Shown one piece after another: positions 23,901 through 31,229 of a stretch of 64,000 nucleotides of DNA; the stretch's first letter is position 1; each line of letters begins with the position of its first letter. Under the pieces are notes generated by a model, which worked only from the letters and a program-made list of their open reading frames with translations, was not told the origin of the DNA and searched no databases. Position numbers and translations under genes: made by a program. The DNA comes from Chloroflexota bacterium (GTDB lineage: Bacteria > Chloroflexota > Dehalococcoidia > Bin125). The stretch is taken from positions 1 through 64,000 of the forward strand of contig VXQT01000025.1 in NCBI GenBank assembly GCA_009838915.1. The letters are read 5' to 3'.

Positions 23901-25859
23901 CTACACGTAGCGATCGAACCACGCGACCAAGCGCTCGTAGTACTCCTTGACGAGCGCCGGATCGCCGACCCGCATCATCAGGTGGGAGCAGCCGGGGAAG
24001 CGGACCATCTCGGCGGTCTTGCCTCGATAACGCAGGCCGGCGAAGTACTCCTCGCCCTGGGAGATTGGCACCCGCCAGTCGTGCTCGCCGTGCAGGATCA
24101 GCACCGGGCACTGCACGTTCTGGACATAGGTGATCGGCGAGCGCTCGCGGTACCAGTCGAAGTTGTCGTCGGGCACCTCGCCCCACTGGTACGAGCCCCA
24201 GGACGGCCCGATGTCGGAGACGCCCCACATCGACCACAGGTTGACCACGGGCGCGCCGGCGACGGCGGCCTTGAAGCGGTGGTCGTGACCGATCAGCCAG
24301 GCAGTCATGTAGCCGCCGTAGGAGTAGCCGTGGACGCCCAGCCGATTCACGTCAACGTAGGGTCGCTCGCAGACCACGTCGAGCGCGTGGAGCAGATCAA
24401 GCGAGTCCTCGCCGCCCCAGTCGACCGTGACGGCGTCGGTGAACTTCGCGCCGTACGTCGATGAGCCGCGCGGATTGACGAAAAGGACGAGGTAGCCCGC
24501 GCCGGCAATGACCTGATGCAGAACATTGAAGCCTTCGCCGAAGAACCCGTTGGGTCCGCCGTGAATCTCCATGACCAGCGGATACGACTGCTTGGGGTCG
24601 AACCCGGGCGGGTAGACGAGGCCGCAGGGAATCTCCCAGCCGTCGCGCTCGACGCTGAAGAACTCGACATCGCCAATCTCGTGGGCGTCGACAAAGTCCG
24701 CGGACGACCGCGTGAGGGCGGGTCCTCTCTCCCCCCGCGAAGCGGGGGGAGAAGGGAATGTGACGACTTCTCCCGGCGCGTCGGGAGTCGTTGACACGAT
24801 GGCGATCGATTGTCCGTCGTCCGAGACGTCGAATCCATTGATTAGCTCGGCCTCGGCGCGGACGGCGTGAGTCGGTTCGGAGCCGTCCGACCTGACCCGG
24901 TAGACGCCTGAACGTCCGCGAGCGTCTCCTGCGAACGTGATCTCATCGCCGGCCCAGACCATCGTCGGCGGGCCGGCGATCGGGAAGAAGCCGGTCTGCG
25001 GGTTCACCGTGTCGTCGGTCAGGCGCGTACGCTTGCCGCTGTATCGCTCGACGCGCTCCAGGTAGGCCTGGTGACGCTGCGACATGTCGGTGACCGATAC
25101 CGCTAGCGCGGAGCCGTCGGGCGACCAGCACGGTCTTCCGCCCGACATGATGCCCGGCGTCAACCGCTCGACGTGCCCGCCGCCGGCGACTCCCTGTGTG
25201 GACATGACGCAGAGCTCGGAGCCGAACGGGCGGCGCTTCTCGCGGTCGACGTTGCGGTCGGCGGTGAACGCGACCCAGCGCCCGTCGGGCGAGACGACCG
25301 GATGGGCGTGGTTGTAGGAGCCGGTCGTGAGTTGCAGCGCGGCGCCGGTTCCGGCGTCGATGCGGAAGAGCTGGTGCCAGGCATCCTCGCGGTAGCCCAG
25401 TGCGTCGCCTCGGTAGTAGGTGTCGCGGACGACGGTCGTCTTCGAGCCGTCGCGGCGGCCGCGGTGCGGGTCGATGTCGACGGTGGCGATCATCCCCGAA
25501 CCGTCGGGGAGCCAGTCGAAGCCTGCGACCGAATGCGGCAGGTCGGTGAGCTTGCGAGCCTCGCCGCCGTCCGAGGGCAGCAGCCAGATCTGACGCGGCG
25601 CGCCGTCCTCGGAGGAGCCGGGCCGCAGTAATGCGAGCGTCGAGCCGTCAGGCGACCAAATCGGACCGGAGTCCGAGTTGCCGGACGTGAGGCGTCGGCT
25701 GTCGCCGCCGGCAAAGGGAGCGCACTCGATCCAGGACACGCGCTTGCCGTTGTCGACCTGTCCGCGCACATAGGCGACCACGGAACCGTCCGGGGAGATC
25801 GCGGGCGACGAAACACCGCCCAGCTCAAACACGATTTCCGGACCGATAGGAGTCTTCAT
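23901..25859 (-). CDS. S9-family serine peptidase (acylaminoacyl-peptidase/prolyl oligopeptidase type)
   Basis: 652 residues. The N-terminal two-thirds is a WD40/TolB-like beta-propeller ('SPAISPDGSVVAYVRG', 'GPIWSPDGSTLALLRPG', 'PVVSPDGRWVAFTAD'). The C-terminal peptidase domain has nucleophile 'GYSYGGYMT', Asp in 'LHGEHDWRVP' and His in 'GCSHLMMR'. It cleaves short peptides or N-acyl amino acids; there is no signal peptide. Between propeller and catalytic domain the segment 'VVTFPSPPASRGERGPALTRSS' is encoded by an inserted type A palindrome (24724-24757) that keeps the frame. Stop codons with the convergent MFS gene abut (TAGCTA). Confidence 0.9.
   Translation of the reverse strand: MKTPIGPEIVFELGGVSSPAISPDGSVVAYVRGQVDNGKRVSWIECAPFAGGDSRRLTSGNSDSGPIWSPDGSTLALLRPGSSEDGAPRQIWLLPSDGGEARKLTDLPHSVAGFDWLPDGSGMIATVDIDPHRGRRDGSKTTVVRDTYYRGDALGYREDAWHQLFRIDAGTGAALQLTTGSYNHAHPVVSPDGRWVAFTADRNVDREKRRPFGSELCVMSTQGVAGGGHVERLTPGIMSGGRPCWSPDGSALAVSVTDMSQRHQAYLERVERYSGKRTRLTDDTVNPQTGFFPIAGPPTMVWAGDEITFAGDARGRSGVYRVRSDGSEPTHAVRAEAELINGFDVSDDGQSIAIVSTTPDAPGEVVTFPSPPASRGERGPALTRSSADFVDAHEIGDVEFFSVERDGWEIPCGLVYPPGFDPKQSYPLVMEIHGGPNGFFGEGFNVLHQVIAGAGYLVLFVNPRGSSTYGAKFTDAVTVDWGGEDSLDLLHALDVVCERPYVDVNRLGVHGYSYGGYMTAWLIGHDHRFKAAVAGAPVVNLWSMWGVSDIGPSWGSYQWGEVPDDNFDWYRERSPITYVQNVQCPVLILHGEHDWRVPISQGEEYFAGLRYRGKTAEMVRFPGCSHLMMRVGDPALVKEYYERLVAWFDRYV
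24724..24757. repeat. Palindromic repeat (type A core) inside a coding sequence
   Basis: CCTCTCTCCCCCCGC-gaa-GCGGGGGGAGAAGGG, the same hairpin core as the intergenic copies. It is read in frame as FPSPPASRGERG in the S9 peptidase, at the probable domain junction. Confidence 0.85.
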
Positions 25860-25869
25860 TGCTCACCTC

Positions 25870-25940
25870 TTCCCGCTCCCCTTTGCAGAGCCTGCTCCCG
25901 CGAAGGCGGGAGGGGAGCTGCCGAAGGCTGAGGGGGTCCC
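25870..25940. repeat. Divergent palindromic repeat copy
   Basis: CGCTCCCCTTTGCAGAGCCTGCTCCCGCGAAGGCGGGAGGGGAGCTGCCGAAGGCTGAGGGGGTCCCC: the family layout with a different hairpin, CTCCCGC-gaag-GCGGGAG. It sits between the divergent S9 peptidase and hydrolase genes. Confidence 0.7.
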
Positions 25941-26018
25941 CTCGGCCTGACCGCCGGATATCGACCCCTATCCTAGCCAGCGAGACCGCGAGCCCCAATC
26001 CGGCAACGGAGCCACACC

Positions 26019-26804
26019 ATGTCCAGCATCGACCGAGAAGGCGTCAGCATCTACTACGAAGCAAGCGGCGACGGACCGGCGATCCTCCTGTCGCACGGCT
26101 ACGGCGCGACGTCGCAAATGTGGACGGGACAGCTTGAACTGCTCTCGGCCAACCACCGGCTGATCGTCTGGGACATGCGCGGACACGGACAGACCGACTC
26201 GCCAGATGACCAGTCGCTCTACAGCGAGGCGGAGACGGTCGCCGACATGGCCGCGATTCTCGATGCCGAAGGCGTTGAGGACGCCGTGATCGGCGGGCTC
26301 TCGCTGGGCGGATACATGTCGCTGGCGTTCAACGTGGCCCATCCCGAGCGGACCCGGGCGCTGATGCTGTTCGACACCGGGCCGGGCTACAACAACCCGA
26401 AGGCTCGCGAGGGCTGGAACACGGGCATGGCGATTCCTCGCGCCGAGTCGCTGGAGCGCGACGGCCTGGCGGCGCTGGGCGGTTCGGAGGAGGTGCGGGT
26501 GTCGACGCACCGCTCGGCTGAGGGTCTGGCCAGGGCGGCTCGGGGGATGCTGGCCCAGTTCGACAACCGCATCATCCAGTCGCTGAGCGGCATCGACAAG
26601 CCGACGCTGGTGCTGGTCGGAGAGAACGACGAGCCGTTCCTCGCCGGCACCGATTACATGGCGAACAAGATCCCGGGCAGCATCAAGGTCGTGGTGCCCA
26701 ACGCGGGCCACGCCGCCAACATCGACAATCCGACCGACTTCAACGACGCCGTGTCGGCATTCTTGTCTTCGCTCCCCCTCGCAGGGGGAGCTGTCACGGA
26801 GTGA
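26019..26804 (+). CDS. Alpha/beta hydrolase (enol-lactonase-like)
   Basis: 261 residues. 'AILLSHGYGATSQMWTGQLELLSANHRLIVWDMRGHGQTDSP' is the oxyanion-hole region, 'VIGGLSLGGYMSLAFN' the Ser nucleophile elbow, and 'NAGHAANIDNPTDF' holds the His. It resembles 3-oxoadipate enol-lactonase or C-C-bond hydrolases; the exact substrate is unknown. The last residues 'LPLAGGAVTE' and the stop are encoded by a palindromic repeat (26771-26815), so the C-terminal tail is element-derived. It is followed by an LLM monooxygenase with the same orientation. Confidence 0.87.
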   Translation: MSSIDREGVSIYYEASGDGPAILLSHGYGATSQMWTGQLELLSANHRLIVWDMRGHGQTDSPDDQSLYSEAETVADMAAILDAEGVEDAVIGGLSLGGYMSLAFNVAHPERTRALMLFDTGPGYNNPKAREGWNTGMAIPRAESLERDGLAALGGSEEVRVSTHRSAEGLARAARGMLAQFDNRIIQSLSGIDKPTLVLVGENDEPFLAGTDYMANKIPGSIKVVVPNAGHAANIDNPTDFNDAVSAFLSSLPLAGGAVTE

Positions 26805-26815
26805 CTGAGGGGGTC
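26771..26815. repeat. Palindromic repeat (type C) overlapping the 3' end of the hydrolase gene
   Basis: CGCTCCCCCTCGCAGGGGGAGCTGTCACGGAGTGACTGAGGGGG. The pattern CTCCCC..GGGGGAGCTGTC(a/g)C(g)GAG(t/c)GACTGAGGGGG recurs at 44182, so this is a third repeat family. It supplies the hydrolase stop codon. Confidence 0.75.
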
Positions 26816-26863
26816 CGGCGAGACGCCGCCACAACGATCCACACCCAAGAGTTAGGAACTCCC

Positions 26864-28054
26864 ATGCAGGTCAGTCTCTTCTTCCTTCCTTCGGTTGGCA
26901 CGCGCGAGGACATTGAAGCCGGAATGGCCGGGCTGCGGCCCGAGCTGTACCAGGACATGCTCGCCGACCTGTCGGAGTTCGCGAAGGCCGGCGACGCGCT
27001 GGGCTACGACTCGATCGGGTTCACCGAGCACCACTTCCACATCGAGGGCTTCGAGGTCTCGCCCAATCCGGTCATGCTCGACCTGTACCTGGCGATGCAG
27101 ACCGAGCGCATTCGCGTGGGACAGCTCGGTCTGGTGCTGCCGGCGCAGAATCCGATCCGCGTGGCCGAGGACATCGCGATGCTCGATCACATGTCGGGCG
27201 GACGCGCCGTGGCCGGGTTCGCGCGCGGCTATCAGCGGCGCTGGGTCGACACGCTGGCGCAGCAGATTCACGGCGTCCACGCCGCGCGTCCGGGCGACCA
27301 CGACGCGATCGACGCGGCCAACCGCGCCGCCTTCGAGGAGCACTTCAACATCATCCGCAAGTGCTGGACCGAGGACATGATCTCATACCAGGGCGACGCC
27401 TGGCAGATTCCGCCCGAGGGCACGCCCTGGGACATCGAAGCGACCCGCAAATGGGGTCGCGGCTTGGACGAGCACAACATCGTGCGTGAGATCGGGGTCG
27501 TGCCCAAACCGCTGCAGAAGCCGCACCCGCCGATCTTCCAACCCTTCGCCTCGTCCGAGCGCACGATCCGCTGGTGCGCGCGCGAGGGCATCACGGCGAT
27601 CCTGCCGCCCATGTACCCGGAGCTGCAGAATCGGCTCTACGACGTCTACCAGGAGGAAGCGGCGTCGGTCGGGCGGGAGCTTGAGCCGGGCGAGGGCCTG
27701 GGCGTGCTGCGCGACGTGATCATCACGGACACGGACGAGGAGGCGATGGAGCTCTGGCGTCACTCGGCCGCATTCGCGGGCGGCGCCTGGTTCGCCCCCT
27801 TCGGCTTCGCCGAGGCGCTGCGTCCGCCGGGCGGTGAGATCATGACCCCCGAGCAGCAGCTCGAGCACGGCCTCCTCTTCGCCGGCACCCTCGACTCGGT
27901 CAAGCGCCAAGTCCAGGCGATGATGGACGTCACGCCGGTGAGTTGGATCTTCATGTACCAGTACAACGGCCTGCTGACCCGAGGTCAGATCCTGAGGTCA
28001 ATGGAGGAGTTCTCAGAGAAGGTCCTGCCGGAGTTTGGGGTGGTTGGTGCGTAG
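26864..28054 (+). CDS. LLM-class flavin-dependent monooxygenase
   Basis: 396 residues of the luciferase-like family: 'AGDALGYDSIGFTEHHFHIEGFEVSPNPVMLDLYLAMQTERIRVGQLGLVLPAQNPIRVAEDIAMLDHMSGGRAVAGFARGYQRRW'. The EHH and 'AEDIAMLDHMSGGR' motifs are typical of the large flavin monooxygenases. It probably adds oxygen using reduced FMN. ATG 26864 has AGGA nine bases before it; the track's earlier start is inside the repeat and the preceding gene. It pairs with the hydrolase at 26019, a monooxygenase/hydrolase combination also seen at 19886-21927. Confidence 0.9.
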   Translation: MQVSLFFLPSVGTREDIEAGMAGLRPELYQDMLADLSEFAKAGDALGYDSIGFTEHHFHIEGFEVSPNPVMLDLYLAMQTERIRVGQLGLVLPAQNPIRVAEDIAMLDHMSGGRAVAGFARGYQRRWVDTLAQQIHGVHAARPGDHDAIDAANRAAFEEHFNIIRKCWTEDMISYQGDAWQIPPEGTPWDIEATRKWGRGLDEHNIVREIGVVPKPLQKPHPPIFQPFASSERTIRWCAREGITAILPPMYPELQNRLYDVYQEEAASVGRELEPGEGLGVLRDVIITDTDEEAMELWRHSAAFAGGAWFAPFGFAEALRPPGGEIMTPEQQLEHGLLFAGTLDSVKRQVQAMMDVTPVSWIFMYQYNGLLTRGQILRSMEEFSEKVLPEFGVVGA

Positions 28055-28068
28055 CTAGGCATGGCGGA

Positions 28069-28138
28069 AGCGAGAGGCTCGCTGTCTGGGGTAGGTGCTG
28101 CGCAGCGACTGGAGGACGCTGCCCGAGCGCCTCTCGCT
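28069..28138. terminator. Nested inverted repeat between convergent genes
   Basis: Outer arms AGCGAGAGGC (28069-28078) and GCCTCTCGCT (28129-28138) enclose an inner stem GCAGCG-ACTGGAGGA-CGCTGC. It lies between the ends of the LLM and ketopantoate-reductase-like genes, a position suited to a two-way terminator. No long U-run is present. Confidence 0.4.
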
Positions 28139-29178
28139 CACCCCAGTCGATCCATGATCAAGGCTAGATTGGCCGGATCTGAGCGGAGCTCTCCGACCGG
28201 GAAACTCCTCACCACCTCCGCGACGGCCTGGTTGACTGGGGTTGGGACTTCTACTGACTTGCCCTGCTCTACGACCCAGCCGTTGAGGGCGTCGATTTCG
28301 ACTCGGCGGCGGCGGATGACGTCCTGGAGGAAGCTGGGGCGGCCTTCTCCGAGGGCCTGGGCGCCGGCGATCAGCTCGGCGTCGAGCTCGGCGGGGTCGC
28401 TGCCGTTGGCGACATCGACGAACTTCTGCGAGTCGATGCCCCAGACGGCTTCGATCTGGTGGCCGTGGGCTCGGCCGACCTCGATCACCTCGGCGGCGAT
28501 GCGGATGCAGAGCCAGCGGGTGTCGTCGCGGGCGCGGACCTCGCCCGAGCCGTAGCCGGAGAGTCCGGCGACGGGGTTGGCCATGCAGTTGACGGCCAAC
28601 TTGCCCCAGCGCTCGCCCCAGAGATTGGTGGTCGATTCGGCCCCGGCGACGTGGTTCATCATCGCCGCGATGTCGCGCGCGCGGTCGGAGTCGGAGCCAT
28701 CCAGCTCGCCGATCTTGAATCCCAGCGTGCGCGTGTCGGTCCTCATGCAGTGGCCGGGGTCGTACATGCCCGCGCCGATCGTGATCACGCAGCCCAGCGT
28801 GCGCTCGCGGCCGACCACGGCCGCGACGCGCTCGTCGTTGATCCCGTTCTGGAAGTCGACGATTGCGCCGCCGTCGTCAGCGTCCTTGACCAGCGGCGAA
28901 ATGAAAGCGGACGCCCACTCGGTGTCGTAGCTCTTGACTGCGACGAAGCCGAGGTCGAAGGGTTCGGAGATCTCCTGCGCCTCGTAGAGGTGCTTCGCGT
29001 TGACGGGGACTCGAATGTCGCCGATCAGCGGACCGCTCAAGCGCAGGCCGTCCCGCTTCATCGCGTCGATGTGCTCGACCCAATGGTCGAAGAGGGTGAC
29101 GTCGTAGCCGGCGCGCGTGAGCATGCCGCCGACGACGCCGCCGATGGCGCCGGCTCCGATGATGCCGATTCGGGTCAT
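28138..29178 (-). CDS. Ketopantoate reductase-like oxidoreductase (PanE/ApbA family)
   Basis: 346 residues. 'MTRIGIIGAGAIGGVVGGMLTRAGYDVTLFDHW' is an NAD(P)-binding Rossmann motif, and 'GERWGKLAVNCMANPVAGLSG' is the C-terminal PanE pattern with catalytic Lys and Asn. It is a second family member beside the one at 9904. Its position after two MaoC genes suggests a 2-oxo or 3-oxo acid substrate rather than pantoate synthesis, which is inference. ATG 29178 lies two bases past the MaoC stop, so the gene is co-translated; the track's longer start is a shadow. Confidence 0.83.
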   Translation of the reverse strand: MTRIGIIGAGAIGGVVGGMLTRAGYDVTLFDHWVEHIDAMKRDGLRLSGPLIGDIRVPVNAKHLYEAQEISEPFDLGFVAVKSYDTEWASAFISPLVKDADDGGAIVDFQNGINDERVAAVVGRERTLGCVITIGAGMYDPGHCMRTDTRTLGFKIGELDGSDSDRARDIAAMMNHVAGAESTTNLWGERWGKLAVNCMANPVAGLSGYGSGEVRARDDTRWLCIRIAAEVIEVGRAHGHQIEAVWGIDSQKFVDVANGSDPAELDAELIAGAQALGEGRPSFLQDVIRRRRVEIDALNGWVVEQGKSVEVPTPVNQAVAEVVRSFPVGELRSDPANLALIMDRLG

Positions 29179-29180
29179 GC

Positions 29181-29645
29181 CTATGCCCTCTTGGGCAGGC
29201 GCACCGTGGCCCAGCCCGGCGTGGTCACGCCGAGGCGGTCGTTCTCCAGCCAGACCTCGAGCTCGACCAGGCCGTGCGCGTCGTCGAGGTCGGACTTGCC
29301 CACGACTTTGCCGCGTGCGTGGACCACGTCGTCGGGGATGTTCATGCGCCGCATCTCGAAGCGGAACTTCGACATCCAGCCGCCCGGTCCGGCCCAGTCG
29401 GTGACCACGCGGCAGAGCGCGGCCTGGGTCCAACCGGTGTTATAGAAGATCGCTGGGTGGCCGGCCTCGGCGGCGAACTCGGGGTCGTGGTGAACCGGGT
29501 AGAAGTCCTGAGAGCCGGAGACTTGCTCGACCATCTTGGTCCAGTCCAGGGTCAGGTCGTAGCCCGCGATCAGGTCGCCCTCGCGGACATCGTTCCAGAA
29601 GGTCTGCTCAGTTGAGATGCTGTTCGGTGTCGTCTGGGTGGTCAT
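29181..29645 (-). CDS. MaoC-like hot-dog dehydratase
   Basis: 154 residues. 'FWNDVREGDLIAGYDLTLDWTKMVEQVSGSQDFYPVHHDPEFAAEAGHPAIFYNTGWTQAAL' is a MaoC-type hydratase domain, with the Asp-X4-His type active-site segment 'DFYPVHHD'. It would hydrate or dehydrate enoyl-CoA/3-hydroxyacyl-CoA. It overlaps the upstream half-domain gene by ATGA. The two products probably assemble as a heterodimer, as in other split MaoC systems. Confidence 0.85.
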   Translation of the reverse strand: MTTQTTPNSISTEQTFWNDVREGDLIAGYDLTLDWTKMVEQVSGSQDFYPVHHDPEFAAEAGHPAIFYNTGWTQAALCRVVTDWAGPGGWMSKFRFEMRRMNIPDDVVHARGKVVGKSDLDDAHGLVELEVWLENDRLGVTTPGWATVRLPKRA

Positions 29646-30190
29646 AGCGGGCGCTCGCCTTCTTCTGTTTCGACTTGTTCAGGAGTCCGGTGGGTGCACA
29701 GCGTGTTCGTGCCGACGGCGACCAGTTCGCCGTCCTGGTTGGTGATTCGCATCTCGGTCTTGATCCAGACCGCGCGCGGGTCGAGCTTGATCGACTTCTC
29801 GTAGATGTCAATCACTTCGGTCTGGGTGGAGAGGTGATCGCCGACCTTTGCCGGTTGGAGATACTCCCACTCGGTGTTGAGGTTGATGTTGCGCTCGCCG
29901 CGCGTGGGAACCTGGCGCATGAGCGTGATGCCCTCATCACTTGTCGGCGGCCAGACGCCTGCGCCGGCGAAATAGCGGGTCATCACCGGCGGCGCGATGA
30001 CCGCACCCCACTCGGACTGCGCGCCGTACTCGGGATCGAGGAACAGTGGATTCGTGTCCTCGACCATGTGGCAGTGTCGGCGGATGCTGTCGTACTCGAC
30101 CGGGTAGCGTCCGCGCACGACCGGGGACTTGCGCCCGACCCACTCGCCGCGCACCGACTCAATGTCGTAGGGACCTTCCACGCGGACCAT
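29642..30190 (-). CDS. FAS1-like/MaoC N-terminal-type hot-dog dehydratase
   Basis: 182 residues. 'WVGRKSPVVRGRYPVEYDSIRRHCHMVEDTNPLFLDPEYGAQSEWGAVIAPPVMTRYFAGAGVWPP' matches the MaoC N-terminal (FAS1-like dehydratase) domain. 'NLNTEWEYLQPAKVGDHLSTQTEVIDIYEKS' is the rest of the hot-dog fold. It probably forms the non-catalytic or partner half of a hydratase with the product at 29181. ATG 30190 is preferred to the GTG one codon earlier; GGGAG lies upstream. It is co-operonic with the enoyl-CoA hydratase at 30262. Confidence 0.83.
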   Translation of the reverse strand: MVRVEGPYDIESVRGEWVGRKSPVVRGRYPVEYDSIRRHCHMVEDTNPLFLDPEYGAQSEWGAVIAPPVMTRYFAGAGVWPPTSDEGITLMRQVPTRGERNINLNTEWEYLQPAKVGDHLSTQTEVIDIYEKSIKLDPRAVWIKTEMRITNQDGELVAVGTNTLCTHRTPEQVETEEGERPL

Positions 30191-30261
30191 CACCGAACTC
30201 CCGTGTGAGTCTGCCGTGTCAAGACTTGGCAGAGGCTACCAGAACCCCGACGCCAGCTGAC

Positions 30262-31134
30262 CTACTCCTGTTCGCTGCGCGGGCCGAAGGGCTCGGGAAT
30301 GAACGGTTCGTCGCGGGCTCGGAGGAAAGCGCCAAAGCCTCCGGTCTCGCGGGCTGCGTCGAGGTGCGCGACCTCGGGGCCGTCGGCGGAGGCTTCGACC
30401 ATCGTCGAGAGCATCGAGCCGACGTTGAGCGCGTTGCGCAGGCCCATCGCCTCGAGTCCGCGCGACGTGATTAGCTTGTTGTAGCGAATCGAGTGCGAGG
30501 GCACCTGGGCCAGTCGTCGAGCAAGTGCGTCAGCCTTCGCCATCAAGTCTTCCGCGGGCACGATCTCGTTGATCACGCCGATCCGCAGTGCCTCCTGGGC
30601 ATCGAAGTGGTCGCCGGTCAGCGCGTAGCGGTGAGCCGTCTTCCAACCGGCCAGCGCGGCAAAGAGGACCGAGCTGTTCGAGATCATGCGCACCTCGGGC
30701 TGGGCGAAGACGGCGCGGTCGGAAGCGAGCGTGATGTCGGCCGCCAGCGAGTACCAGAATCCGCCGCCGATGCACCAGCCATTGACTGCGGCAATGATCG
30801 GCTTCTCCAGCGTCATCAGGTGCATCATCATGTCGGGATTGCGCGAGGAGAAGCGGAACCAGCGCTCGAGGTGCTCGGAGACCGGCTGGGTTCCGCCGCC
30901 GACCTCGCTCTCGATACCTTCGGATCCGGCGATGTTGTAGCCGGACGAGAACGCACGGCCCGCGCCGGTGAAGATGATCGAGCGCGCCGAGGGATCGGCG
31001 TTGGCGACGTCGAGCGCATCGTGGAACTCGCGCTCCAGCGCCGGCGTGATCGCGTTCAGCGTCTCCGGGTTGTTCCAGGTGATCGTGACGACCGGGCCGT
31101 CCTGCTCGTAGAGGATGTTCTCGTAATCGGGCAT
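30262..31134 (-). CDS. Enoyl-CoA hydratase/isomerase (crotonase family)
   Basis: 290 residues. 'VVTITWNNPETLNAITPALEREFHDALDVANADPSARSIIFTGAGRAFSSGYNI' and 'KPIIAAVNGWCIGGGFWYSLAADITLASDRAVFAQPEVRM' are the two crotonase oxyanion-hole segments. It acts on acyl-CoA thioesters, as a hydratase, isomerase or hydrolase. The residue normally providing the second catalytic Glu is replaced in 'WYSLAADITLAS', so hydratase activity is uncertain. First gene of a four-gene minus operon; TAGACT lies upstream on that strand. Divergent from the CoA-transferase at 31230. Confidence 0.87.
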   Translation of the reverse strand: MPDYENILYEQDGPVVTITWNNPETLNAITPALEREFHDALDVANADPSARSIIFTGAGRAFSSGYNIAGSEGIESEVGGGTQPVSEHLERWFRFSSRNPDMMMHLMTLEKPIIAAVNGWCIGGGFWYSLAADITLASDRAVFAQPEVRMISNSSVLFAALAGWKTAHRYALTGDHFDAQEALRIGVINEIVPAEDLMAKADALARRLAQVPSHSIRYNKLITSRGLEAMGLRNALNVGSMLSTMVEASADGPEVAHLDAARETGGFGAFLRARDEPFIPEPFGPRSEQE

Positions 31135-31229
31135 GGCGCATCTCGCTTTCGCTGCTTGATCCGAGTTGATCAGAGTCTAGGCATCCGCCTCGCGTACCCT
31201 GCGCCATTGAGGAAGCGTGAGGAGGCGAG

